From: Nocardioides sp. L-11A
Lineage (GTDB): Bacteria > Actinomycetota > Actinomycetes > Propionibacteriales > Nocardioidaceae
Reading direction: 5' to 3'
Assembly (NCBI GenBank): GCA_029961745.1
Contig: CP124680.1
Coordinates: 1 to 64,000 of the forward strand
DNA: 64,000 nt
Positions 12,967 through 21,089 of this stretch are shown in pieces. A program made the translations under genes and the position numbers. The notes beneath the pieces were generated by a model. That model made no database searches. It saw only the letters and a program-made list of their open reading frames with translations, and was not told the origin of the DNA. Numbering within the stretch: the stretch's first letter is position 1; each line of letters begins with the position of its first letter.

Positions 12967-13000
12967 AAGCCCCGGCTGCGTACATCGCGGACCGGGGCTT
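12967..13000 (+). terminator. Terminator after tRNA-Ile
   Basis: AAGCCCCGG (12967-12975) pairs perfectly with CCGGGGCTT (12992-13000) around a 16-nt loop, followed by CTTC. It ends just before the ribosome site of the DLW-39 gene, so it may also modulate read-through. Confidence 0.6.
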
Positions 13001-13018
13001 CTTCGAAGGAGGAGCAGC

Positions 13019-13144
13019 ATGAAGAAGGTTCTTCTCGCGGTCTTCGGGGTCGTCGGCCTCGTCATCGCCGGCAAGAAGCTCCAGGAGAGCAAGGCCGAGC
13101 AGGCCCTCTGGGCCGAGGCCACCGACACCCTCCCCAAGAACTGA
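13019..13144 (+). CDS. DLW-39 family small protein
   Basis: A 41-aa protein (MKKVLLAVFGVVGLVIAGKK...) with one N-terminal hydrophobic helix and a short tail containing ALWAEATD, which matches the actinobacterial DLW-39 family named for its Asp-Leu-Trp motif (Ala-Leu-Trp here). A strong GAAGGAGG ribosome site precedes the ATG. Members of this family sit between gyrA and the PPIase gene in many actinobacteria. Function is unknown. A second, proline-extended relative appears to lie at 54440-54781. Confidence 0.85.
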   Translation: MKKVLLAVFGVVGLVIAGKKLQESKAEQALWAEATDTLPKN

Positions 13145-13150
13145 ATCACC

Positions 13151-13171
13151 CGCTCGGGCCCGGCCCGAGCG
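13151..13171 (+). terminator. Hairpin after the DLW-39 gene
   Basis: CGCTCGGGCC and GGCCCGAGCG form a near-perfect palindrome immediately upstream of tRNA-Ala. There is no T-run, so it could instead be a processing signal. Confidence 0.4.
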
Positions 13172-13172
13172 C

Positions 13173-13248
13173 GGGGCCTTGGCGCAATTGGTAGCGCACC
13201 TGCTTTGCAAGCAGGGGGTTAGGGGTTCGAGTCCCCTAGGCTCCACCA
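13173..13248 (+). tRNA. tRNA-Ala (anticodon TGC), island attachment target
   Basis: The acceptor GGGGCCT pairs with AGGCTCC and includes the G3-U70 wobble pair that is the identity element for alanyl-tRNA synthetase. The anticodon loop TTTGCAA carries TGC at 13206-13208. The discriminator is A13245, and CCA is encoded at 13246-13248. The segment 13205-13230 recurs at 22913-22938, marking this gene as the integration site of the island that follows. The gene itself is intact. Confidence 0.97.
13205..13230 (+). repeat. Left attachment-site repeat inside tRNA-Ala
   Basis: A 26-nt stretch from the anticodon loop to the T-loop that matches 22913-22938 in the same orientation with one mismatch. 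Beyond it the two copies still resemble each other to the end of the tRNA, but with small indels. Confidence 0.75.
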
Positions 13249-13251
13249 CAT

Positions 13252-13277
13252 GAAACCGCAGGTCATTCTGCGGTTTC
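13252..13277 (+). terminator. Terminator after tRNA-Ala
   Basis: GAAACCGCAG (13252-13261) pairs perfectly with CTGCGGTTTC (13268-13277) around 6 nt and is followed by TTTCGTTTC, a classical intrinsic terminator. Confidence 0.85.
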
Positions 13278-13499
13278 TTTCGTTTCATGAGTGCTCTGGT
13301 TTGGTTCGGGATCGTCGCCAGGGGGACTGTAGGGGGAAGGGCGTTCGCTGACCCGGCCTGCCTACGCTTGTGACCATTTCCGTCGACGCCTCGCTTCGGT
13401 GACGATCCCGTTGACCCGACACGCTCGCCGCCCGCCACCGACAAGCCGGAGGCACTTCCGACCTGCCAGATCGACGCCTTACGAGCAGCCCTCGTCCGA

Positions 13500-13770
13500 T
13501 GTGGCGTGGCGACGATGGAGGGCGCCAGCGCCTCGTCGTCGAGATCGTCGACCGTCCCGTCACGGCCCTCGATGAACAGTCCGGACCGGGTGTTCGTGGC
13601 GCGCCACGGCCGACACGAGCTGACAAGCCTGGTGCTGAAGGAGGCGCAGGTGGCCGAGCTGGTCGACCGGACGGCGGATAGTCCTCAGCCGGCCGTTCAT
13701 CAACGTGACTGCGCCAGCGCGACACGAGCTGCAGCTGCACCCTAGCGGGCAAGGCCACGATGGTCGCCTT
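13500..13770 (+). pseudogene. Remnant of a CpaF/TadA-type secretion ATPase
   Basis: No intact ORF fits here, but the plus strand encodes a segment (about 13570-13680) reading SPDRVFVARHGRHELTSLVL, then KEAQVAELVDR. This resembles the N-terminal region of actinobacterial CpaF/TadA ATPases (GPDRVFV...LT...DLVERML). Further weak matches appear in other frames: RPFINVTAP, then AGKATMVAFL like a damaged Walker A. The gene is broken by frameshifts and heavily truncated. The 255 nt from 13246 to 13500 show only a terminator and nothing recognisable. The family assignment is from remembered motif similarity and is tentative. Confidence 0.4.
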
Positions 13771-13825
13771 CCTCCCACCGAGGTGCCGCCAGTGACCAGG
13801 ATGTGACCTCCGAGAAGGTAGGCCA

Positions 13826-14545
13826 TTGCTGCGGCTCCTGATCACGGATCTCGACAACACCTCTGGGACTGGTTCGACGCGTGGTACGCGTCCTTCTCAG
13901 CGCTGCTGGACGGTCTGGTGGAGGTGAGTGACGTGCCGGCCGCGCAACTAGAGGCCGAGATCCGTGCCGTCCACCAGACGCTGGGTACGACGGAGTACTC
14001 CTTCCTGATCGGTGAGGTGCTGTCCCTCGTCGAGGCCGCCGGCGGCGTACCTCTTGACGAGTTCTACAGCGAGGGAGTGCGTGCCCAGCGTCTGCGCGGA
14101 TCGAGCACACGAAGCTCTATCCCGGTGCCGAGAAGGCCCTGCTTGCTCTGAAAGAGCAGGACGTGGTGATCGCGGCCTACACCGAGTCGTTGGCGTACTG
14201 GACAGAGTGGCGGGTCAGGCGAACAGGCCTCGACGGGGTGATCGATCGCCTCTACGGTGCGCCCGACATGACACGCCGAAGGGGCTCTCGATCGAGGACG
14301 TACGGACGCTGCCCGAGTATGCGTACGGCTTGGAGGCAACAGTTCACGAACACGTCCCGGCGGGATCGACCAAACCGAACATCGAAGTCCTGCGCACGAT
14401 CATGGCCGACTGTGGTCGCCAACCCGATGAGGTTATGTAGGTCGGGGACAGCCTGATGGAGGACATCGCGATGGCACACGAAGCGAGTGCTGGGCGGGGT
14501 TCCCTGGCAACGGTTCCGTGGAACAGACCCGACCTGAGCACACTT
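13826..14545 (+). pseudogene. HAD-superfamily hydrolase pseudogene
   Basis: The haloacid-dehalogenase fold can be followed across three frames. LLITDLDNT (motif I, DxD) starts near 13832. A one-base loss at about 13860 shifts to LWDWFDAWYASFSALLDG. Another shift near 14090 leads to KLYPGAEKALLALKEQDVVI (motif II region). A third near 14270 leads to TPKGLSIEDVRTLPEYAY and STKPNIEVLRTIMADCG. A TAG at 14438-14440 then interrupts just before the motif IV segment VGDSLMEDIAMA. At least three frameshifts and one stop mean it cannot make a working phosphatase. It probably once encoded a phosphoglycolate-phosphatase-like enzyme of about 240 aa. Confidence 0.75.
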
Positions 14546-14654
14546 GGACCGCCCAACGACGGGCAAGGCATGGGCGGTCGCTGAGGCGACCGCCTACGCA
14601 GCTAGGTCCCGTAACCACCCACCCTGTCTACTTCGCCACCCTAGGGTGAACACC

Positions 14655-16115
14655 GTGACGACTCCGCTCCACGCAGCCCTCGGAGAGACCGGCCGCGACC
14701 TCACCTTTGACCTAGTCGAGAAGGCCGCCGACCAGCGCATCGCCGAGACCGATCAGCTCGACTGGAAGAGTGTCCTCCACCTTCACCCGCCCAGCGGCCC
14801 ACTCACGTCCGACGGACTCGAACTCGCCAAGCTCGAACTGGCGAAGGACATTGCCGCCATGGCCAACACCCGAGGCGGACTCCTCATATGCGGCGTCAAG
14901 GAACTCAAGACCGGCCCCCACAAGATCAAGGACCTCGGCGACCTCACCGACGAGGTCCAGCAAGACCGGATCCGTCAGGTCGCCTACAGCCACATCTACC
15001 CACCCGTCCCGGTCGACCTTACGATCTTGACCAACACTGAAGGCGCCCATGCCGGTGCGACGGTCTTGGCTATCCACGTACCCGAGAGCGATGACGCTCC
15101 CCACCTGGTCCAGCCCAGAAGCGCCGGTGATCACCAGGGCTGGCTCATCGCACCGGTCCGCGCCGGCTCCAAGACCCGCAACATGACCGAGAAGGAGCTT
15201 GAGGCCGCCTACCGCCGCCGCATCGACGGCCGCCGTGCCCGCGAACGAGAGCTACGCGAGATGCTCGACGAGCTGGTCGAGCGGCGGACCCTACAACCCA
15301 TCGACGACGACCCCGGCACCTTCGTCGCGATCGCCCGCCCCACACGGCCGCGCCGCGGCCCACTTCCCGGACCGGACGCCAGGCGTACTGCACAGGACAT
15401 CGTCGAGTCCGCCCGCATCCTCGCTCACGACATAGCCGCCCACCTGACCGCACGCGGCCGCTCCTTCAACGAGCAGCGGTTCTTCGCGATCGCCGCCATG
15501 TTCGAGCTCTCTTCCCCCCGACGCTCGCTGCGACGCTACGTCTTCGAGCACACAAGAAGTGCCGGCGGAGTCCTGCCCGGACGATCCATGATCTTGACCG
15601 TCGAACTCCACGACGACGGCACCATAGGCCTCACCTGGACACGCGGCGCCATCTACGCCGCCCCCGAAGGCGAGGTCAGGACGCCCCGCAAACCCTCCCT
15701 CGGAACAAGCGACATCAACACTCTCGCCGTCGCGCTTCTGTGCCTGATCCGCGTCACCCACGACGAGCTCGACCTCAACACGGGCTACCAGATCGCCGGC
15801 GGACTCTGGCCCCGCACCAAACCCTTCGACCTCAACGAACACGACGGCACCTCACGCAAGCTCCGCATCCCAGTCCCACCGCCGCTCGAGGCCGAGCTTC
15901 GCCTCGACGCAGACCCCACGACCATCGCCTCCGACGGCCTCACTCTCACCGAGGACCTCTGCAACATGCTCGGCCTCGAAGACGACACCCTGCACTGGTT
16001 CTGGAAGATCGCGAGAGGCAGCCAAACCGACCAAACCCAACGCGTTCTCGGGCTCGCCGACACCCTCTTCGGCGGCCACCCCGACCACCCCGTCAGCGGC
16101 GAACCGATGACCTGA
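14655..16115 (+). CDS. AlbA_2 (Schlafen-like) domain protein
   Basis: The start GTG at 14655, behind AGGGTGA, gives 486 aa. The N-terminal 190 residues match the AlbA_2/Schlafen DNA-binding domain: LDWKSVL, then LAKDIAAMANTRGGLLICGV, the VPVDL...ATVLAIHVPES core, and APVRAGSKTRNMTEKELEAAYRRR at the domain end. The rest (about 200-486) is an uncharacterised helical region. AlbA_2 proteins bind nucleic acid, and several sit in mobile or defence loci. It lies alone in the island with a 161-nt empty gap to the convergent unknown gene. Function beyond nucleic-acid binding cannot be stated. Confidence 0.75.
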   Translation: MTTPLHAALGETGRDLTFDLVEKAADQRIAETDQLDWKSVLHLHPPSGPLTSDGLELAKLELAKDIAAMANTRGGLLICGVKELKTGPHKIKDLGDLTDEVQQDRIRQVAYSHIYPPVPVDLTILTNTEGAHAGATVLAIHVPESDDAPHLVQPRSAGDHQGWLIAPVRAGSKTRNMTEKELEAAYRRRIDGRRARERELREMLDELVERRTLQPIDDDPGTFVAIARPTRPRRGPLPGPDARRTAQDIVESARILAHDIAAHLTARGRSFNEQRFFAIAAMFELSSPRRSLRRYVFEHTRSAGGVLPGRSMILTVELHDDGTIGLTWTRGAIYAAPEGEVRTPRKPSLGTSDINTLAVALLCLIRVTHDELDLNTGYQIAGGLWPRTKPFDLNEHDGTSRKLRIPVPPPLEAELRLDADPTTIASDGLTLTEDLCNMLGLEDDTLHWFWKIARGSQTDQTQRVLGLADTLFGGHPDHPVSGEPMT

Positions 16116-16276
16116 ACCCAGCGGCCCCTCAGCGCGGTTACCTTCCCACGCGAGCACCAACCACCCCGACCGGGTTCGCAGCACCCAAAGACACGTTCGG
16201 GTTCGCGGTCGGAACGTCGGGTCTGCTACACGACCGGGCGACAGTCGGGGCTAGGCCGCATGGGTGGCGGCTGGGG

Positions 16277-17110
16277 TTAGGAGTCAGTAGCGGCCGGTGA
16301 AACGAGGTACTCCCAGATCTGGCTGAGCGAGGTGAAGGCCTCCTCGGAGAGCCCATCGACAGAACTGGAAAGGTAGTAGGGCGGATACAAATCGAATCCT
16401 TCCTTGCCGTCCCACACGCGTGAGCCCACGTCGTACCGGCTGGCGATGACGACCTCTTGGCCGCCCAGGTCAACATGCAGCGTCGGCTCCTCCCAGTCGC
16501 TGCTCAGGTAGACCTGACTGGAGTTGCCGTTCAGGCCGCTCAGGGTGAACTCCTGATGCAGGTCGGCGTCGTAGGGGAAGGTGATACCGACCAGGTCGGA
16601 AAGCCACGAGGCGGCGTGTTCGATGCCGTCGAGCGGGTCGCGGGTACGGATGGTTGCGGGGGAGGCCTCCGCGGATCCGTTCACGGTGAGCCCGACATGG
16701 TGGTCCTCGATGTCAGCGATGAAGGGCACAACGACGATCATCTGGGTGGCTGTAGTGCTACTCATCTGGACGTGGCCATCGTTGTCCAGCGTGTAGCCGC
16801 TGACGTCGACATCACCCAGAAGGACCAGGTTGAACTCGGCGGTGATGTCGTACTGGTCACCGGCGGTGTCGGAGTCGACGACGTTGAGCTCGGTGATTCC
16901 AACAAGAGTCGGATGAGGGTACAGATCGGCCGAGGTGATCTCGAAGTCGATGTGTTCTACGGCGGACATCTCGACCTCGCCGACGTTGATCCAGGGCTCG
17001 GGCGGCAGCATGTGAGCATCGCCGTGAGCTTGAGTGGTTGCCAACGAGAACAGGTGGCTGGTGACCATCGTCGCGATAGTTGCCGGAGCCGCGTCGGTAC
17101 CGAACAGCAC
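16277..17110 (-). CDS. Unknown protein, probable C-terminal part of an interrupted PIN gene
   Basis: A 277-aa reading frame from a GTG at 17110. It begins LFGTDAAPATIATMVTSHLF and continues into a mostly beta-strand region with no family I recognise and no signal peptide or membrane helix. It is in the same frame as the PIN ORF upstream and separated from it only by TAG (17114-17116) and one AAG codon. The simplest reading is that one protein of about 490 aa was split by a nonsense mutation. Alternatively it is a separate gene, but it has no ribosome site of its own. The 161 nt beyond its stop hold nothing recognisable. Confidence 0.55.
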   Translation of the reverse strand: MLFGTDAAPATIATMVTSHLFSLATTQAHGDAHMLPPEPWINVGEVEMSAVEHIDFEITSADLYPHPTLVGITELNVVDSDTAGDQYDITAEFNLVLLGDVDVSGYTLDNDGHVQMSSTTATQMIVVVPFIADIEDHHVGLTVNGSAEASPATIRTRDPLDGIEHAASWLSDLVGITFPYDADLHQEFTLSGLNGNSSQVYLSSDWEEPTLHVDLGGQEVVIASRYDVGSRVWDGKEGFDLYPPYYLSSSVDGLSEEAFTSLSQIWEYLVSPAATDS

Positions 17111-17113
17111 CTT

Positions 17114-17743
17114 CTAGAGACGAGACTCCTTCGTGCTGTTGACATGAGTGTGTCCGGCAGCCGCCGCCGCGGCCTCGATGTCGCGGGTGTTGCCGCTAAC
17201 GAACAGGACCTTGCTGGGATCGTCGCCCGCGGCGGCAAGGGCGTCCCGCACGAACGAGGAGTCTGAAGCCCCGGTCTTCACACCGTTCTCGCGTTTGCCT
17301 GAGCCGGTCTTGAGGATCTGGTCCTTGATGCCAGCGATGGCAGCCGCCCCAGTCATCTCGATTACCTTGACGTTGGGGATCGACTGAAGGATCTCGATGA
17401 CCGTCGCAACCACATCGTGGATCGAGCTCGGTCCAGGTAGCGGGCCGCAAATGCCTGCGACTTCCGGCTTCTTCCATCGCTCGGCGATCTGCTGAATCTC
17501 TTCGTGGGCGTGTTCTGCCCACTCCAGAGCGACCTGCTCCGGCACCCACACGTCAATTCCCGATTTCTGCAGGCGCGCCGCGTGAGCGGCGAGCCGGTCG
17601 ACGTTGAGGTGCTTGTGCCAGAGGTTCGCGTCGATCACCACCGCGATCGGTGTGGGGTGAAGACCGGTGGTTGCAGACGTGCTGACTGGATTACTGTCCG
17701 CTGACGATGAGGCGGCGATCTCCCCATCGCCTTCGGTGGGCAT
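17114..17743 (-). CDS. PIN-domain protein (possible ribonuclease)
   Basis: From ATG 17743 the product is 209 aa; an upstream ATG at 17821 is possible but neither start has a clear ribosome site. The PIN fold is suggested by four acidic positions in order: VVIDANLW (Asp), the Glu in VALEWAEH, ASDSSFVRDAL (Asp), and VLFVSGNTRDI. PIN domains are Mg-dependent RNA nucleases, often toxins or island-borne effectors. No antitoxin-like gene is adjacent. The frame ends in TAG and continues in frame as the unknown protein after one codon, so this may be a truncated product of a longer gene. Confidence 0.65.
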   Translation of the reverse strand: MPTEGDGEIAASSSADSNPVSTSATTGLHPTPIAVVIDANLWHKHLNVDRLAAHAARLQKSGIDVWVPEQVALEWAEHAHEEIQQIAERWKKPEVAGICGPLPGPSSIHDVVATVIEILQSIPNVKVIEMTGAAAIAGIKDQILKTGSGKRENGVKTGASDSSFVRDALAAAGDDPSKVLFVSGNTRDIEAAAAAAGHTHVNSTKESRL

Positions 17744-17929
17744 GAACGGCACTCTGCCGAAAAGTTCGCCCGAAGGCGAGCAGACAGGCCGACGTCCACG
17801 GAAGTGAGGGCAACGACGCATCCGGATCGTTGGCGGCGGCGCTGCGATGCCCAGGCTGGTTGTTCAGCCTGGTGCTGGGTCGGTGCCTTTCGATTTGCTG
17901 AGTGGGCCGGTGGACTCTTCTACGTCTTG

Positions 17930-18190
17930 TCAAGCGGCCTGGGAGCCTGACCCGGTAACCCGGACCTCTTCCGTAGCGATGATGGCTGCAGGAAGGAGTC
18001 GTGTGATGCTTGCACCCCATCCGCCAGACCCGCGCGCCGTGCGACCAAGTTGTCGCGGCGATGTAGCAACCCACCCCGTTCGACCCGCGAGGCCAACGAG
18101 TCTTCTGGCGAGGAGTCCGCTTGCGATGGCGACAAGCGCGGCAGTCGACTGAGCAAGGGTTGACGGCAGCCAGTTCGGATCGGTGGCCAT
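17930..18190 (-). pseudogene. Fragment of a small membrane protein gene
   Basis: On the minus strand an ATG at 18190 opens MATDPNWLPSTLAQSTAAL followed by VAIASGLLAR, an N-terminal membrane helix typical of a widespread unnamed membrane-protein family. The continuation LASRVERGGLLHRRDNLVA is in another frame (about 18100-18020). The gene is therefore frameshifted and stops by about 17926. Otherwise the 527-nt gap between the PIN and ATPase genes (17822-18348) shows nothing else. The promoter of the ATPase-methyltransferase pair should lie between 18200 and 18348, but no clear -35/-10 pair is seen. Confidence 0.5.
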
Positions 18191-18348
18191 TGGCCTCACG
18201 TCCCCTTCTTCTCGGCAACGTCGATGCGGCGGTGGAGCAGGCTGGCGAACCCCAAGGACTCCAGAGCTTGTTGCGGGTCACCCGGTTTGAAAAGCTCGCG
18301 TGAGCCGGGCTACGACTTGTCCGAATCTGCCGCGAAGCTGCCGGCGGG

Positions 18349-21087
18349 ATGAATACCATGCGCGACATGACGGGCACCAATGACACGGGCGATAGCCATG
18401 TGACCTCGTTCCCGGATGTCGTTGCCGAACGCGAGTCGGAGCTTCCTGAGGTATCTCAGATCCCCGTTCACATCAGCTACGAGATCATCAAGCTGTTCTC
18501 CGAGGGTCTATACCAGAGTCCGCAGAAGGCGGTTGAAGAGCTGGTCAGCAACAGCTACGACGCTGATGCCACGGCAACGCACGTGCTGCTACCCGATCCC
18601 GATTACCAAGCTGTGCGACCCGCTTTCCAAGACGGGGACGCCGTGGATGACGAGGCGCTTGAGAAGAAGCTCGTCGCCGGCGAAGAAGTTGCCGCGCCAT
18701 CACCCTCAGACCCTGCAGCGTGGACGGATGTTGAAGTACCGGGGGCCGAAGATGCATCCGGCTCGTCTCCGGGTGACGATCGCGACCCGAACGATCTTCC
18801 CCCGCTGTGGGTGATCGACAATGGCACCGGACTGGACGCGGGCGGTTTTGAGCAGCTGTGGCGCGTGGCGGCTTCGCAGAAGGCGAACGGCGCGACTGGC
18901 AAGCGGGCGCCGATCGGGCAGTTTGGCATCGGCAAGCTTGCCGCCTACGTGCTTGCTTGGCGTCTCACTCACATCAGCAAAGTCGACGACAAGATCCTGA
19001 TGACGTCTATGAACTTCCGGTCACTCGAAGGTGTGCACCAGTACGACAATGCTTCTCCGATTGTGCTGCCCCTTCGGGAGCTCACCGAGGAAGAAGCGAA
19101 GCTCTTCATGGCTGACATCGAGGCGCGCGACCCGGACGCCTGGAGGTTGCTCTTCGGACCGGATGCTGCAGCGACGTGGACAGCGGCACGTCTGTCGGAC
19201 TTCAAGGATCTTTACGAGAAGCTGACCGCAGGTCGTTTGGAATGGGTTCTGCGGACTGGGCTGCCGCTCCACGGCGACTTCCAGATCTGGCTGGATGGGG
19301 ACAAGCTCGAATCGAGCAAGGCAGAGCGCAAGCGCCTGTTTCAGTGGGAGATCGGCAGCGAGAGCGATGATGTTGCAACCCAGCTTGGACTAACCAAGCT
19401 TCCAGGCGGCGGCATCGAGATCTCTGGCATTGAGGGCGCGATCACAGGTGGTGCCGAACTCTTTGAGAAGCGGCTGACTGAGGGCAAGTCCGATCAGTAC
19501 AACCGGAGCAATGGCTTCTTCGTTCGAGTCCGAAACCGGGTTGTAAATCTAGAGGATGGTCTCTTTGGGTTGCCCGCGTTGAACCACGCTACTTGGTCAC
19601 GGTTCGCCCTGGAGGTCGACGCAGACGGACTGCGCTACCACCTGCTGTCTTCGCGGGAGGGTGTTCGCGAGAGCGAGGCGATCGATACCTTCCGGAAGTA
19701 CCTTCTCGGAGTCTTCAACCGCTGCCGGACTGCTTACGAGAAGTTCCTTGACCTTGAGCAGCACGGCATCGACATCAGCAAACTGCTTGAGAATGCTCCA
19801 AGCGCGTTTCTGACCGAGCCGATCGTTGAGACCGTTCGCATTGCGTTGGAATCCGACGAAGAGTCCTACTACTTCGCAAAGCCGTCGTTCGAGGACGACG
19901 AGGACCGCGAAGACTGGTTCGCGACCTACGCCGAAGAGGTCTCGAATGACTTGGTATCAGATATCGTCTTCGAAAAAACTGGCATCTTCGACCGCGTGGT
20001 TCGCTACCACCCGACCACCCGACGCCTCGTCATCAACAGTGAACACCCCTTTGTCGAGAAGATGCTTTCTGGCAGCCGAGGAAAGGCGCCCGCTGCGCTG
20101 TTCGGTAGTGCCGAGTTCCTAATTGACGCGATCCTGCAGGACTACGGCGTGCCGCGTCAGCTCTCGGTCAACCTTCTCGCTGACCGCGACAAGATCCTCC
20201 GGATCATCGCCGGTGACGAACCGTCGACCGCTGTCGAAGCGCTCCGCCTGCTGAAGAGCGCTCTGACCCATGAGACCGCGTTGGAACGTGCTGTTGGTGC
20301 TGCCTTCCGTGTACTCGGCTTTGAGTACGAGCGGCGCGGAGGCAACGCGGGTGGCACGGACGGCGTCCTCTATGCACGTCTGGGCAGAGGTGCAGGGACT
20401 GGTTCCGATGACTTTAAGATCGTCTACGACGCAAAGCAGACCAACAGCACGAGCGTCCCGGCGGACAAGATCGACTTCGGCAGTCTCGAGACCTTCCGCA
20501 AGAAGGAGGACGCCGACTTCGGGTTCTTCATCGCGAAGAAGTACGACGGGCAGTCAACCGTCGACAGCAAGGTCAACGAGAAGCTTGCTGCCGCGAAGGA
20601 GACCGGTGCCCGACTGAGCCTTCTCCTGGTTCCTCAGCTCCAACGACTGGTCGAGCTGCACTACCAGTACGGCGTTCCGCTGACGACCGTTCGCAACTTG
20701 TTCGCGGAGCCCCGGTCAGTCGACGAGGTCGACGCCTGGCTTCAGCAGTTGGAGACTGAGTTGACGACAGGAGGACGTCGGGTGCCCTTGCTGAAGCTCC
20801 TGGAAGTTCTGGAGTCACAGAAGACCGATGAGCTTCAGGTGCCAAGCGTCAAGGTCGCGCGGGTGTTGGAGCCGACTTTGACGTCCTACCCACCCGAGGC
20901 GCTGGCAGCTGCGCTCCAGGCGGTCTCTACCATTGTCGGTTCGCGCTGGATCGAGGTGAACAGCGCGAACGATGAGGTACGCCTGCATGGAAGCGCGAGT
21001 CAGATCGTCGCGGAGGTCGAGCGCCACCTTAAGGACATGTTCGGGGACGGCATCGACGCAACAACGCACGCCGACATTAAGGGATAG
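18349..21087 (+). CDS. GHKL ATPase with C-terminal PD-(D/E)XK nuclease-like domain
   Basis: A 912-aa protein. The N-terminal GHKL (gyrase/Hsp90/MutL/MORC) ATPase is clear: EELVSNSYDADA with Asn68, WVIDNGTGL at 154-162, and GQFGIGKLA at 190-198. An acidic, low-complexity insertion of about 50 aa (100-150) separates the first two motifs. The C-terminal part has a Mrr-like nuclease pattern: LERAVGAAFRVLGFEYERRGG, then GGTDGVLYA (Asp671) and KIVYDAKQTN (Asp694, Lys696). No helicase motifs are seen. GHKL ATPases related to MutL/MORC are known in restriction-modification operons. The methyltransferase gene follows after 2 nt. The start is uncertain: ATGs at 18349, 18358 and 18367, all with weak ribosome sites. 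Nuclease activity is inferred. Confidence 0.8.
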   Translation: MNTMRDMTGTNDTGDSHVTSFPDVVAERESELPEVSQIPVHISYEIIKLFSEGLYQSPQKAVEELVSNSYDADATATHVLLPDPDYQAVRPAFQDGDAVDDEALEKKLVAGEEVAAPSPSDPAAWTDVEVPGAEDASGSSPGDDRDPNDLPPLWVIDNGTGLDAGGFEQLWRVAASQKANGATGKRAPIGQFGIGKLAAYVLAWRLTHISKVDDKILMTSMNFRSLEGVHQYDNASPIVLPLRELTEEEAKLFMADIEARDPDAWRLLFGPDAAATWTAARLSDFKDLYEKLTAGRLEWVLRTGLPLHGDFQIWLDGDKLESSKAERKRLFQWEIGSESDDVATQLGLTKLPGGGIEISGIEGAITGGAELFEKRLTEGKSDQYNRSNGFFVRVRNRVVNLEDGLFGLPALNHATWSRFALEVDADGLRYHLLSSREGVRESEAIDTFRKYLLGVFNRCRTAYEKFLDLEQHGIDISKLLENAPSAFLTEPIVETVRIALESDEESYYFAKPSFEDDEDREDWFATYAEEVSNDLVSDIVFEKTGIFDRVVRYHPTTRRLVINSEHPFVEKMLSGSRGKAPAALFGSAEFLIDAILQDYGVPRQLSVNLLADRDKILRIIAGDEPSTAVEALRLLKSALTHETALERAVGAAFRVLGFEYERRGGNAGGTDGVLYARLGRGAGTGSDDFKIVYDAKQTNSTSVPADKIDFGSLETFRKKEDADFGFFIAKKYDGQSTVDSKVNEKLAAAKETGARLSLLLVPQLQRLVELHYQYGVPLTTVRNLFAEPRSVDEVDAWLQQLETELTTGGRRVPLLKLLEVLESQKTDELQVPSVKVARVLEPTLTSYPPEALAAALQAVSTIVGSRWIEVNSANDEVRLHGSASQIVAEVERHLKDMFGDGIDATTHADIKG

Positions 21088-21089
21088 AC

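Noticed and set aside
13506..13745. 79-codon plus-strand ORF as an intact gene
   Set aside because: Only its middle resembles CpaF and the matches continue in other frames, so it was treated as a pseudogene fragment.
17691..18386. 231-codon minus-strand ORF in the gap before the ATPase gene
   Set aside because: Translation is Arg/Ser/His-rich and overlaps a better-supported membrane-protein remnant in other frames.
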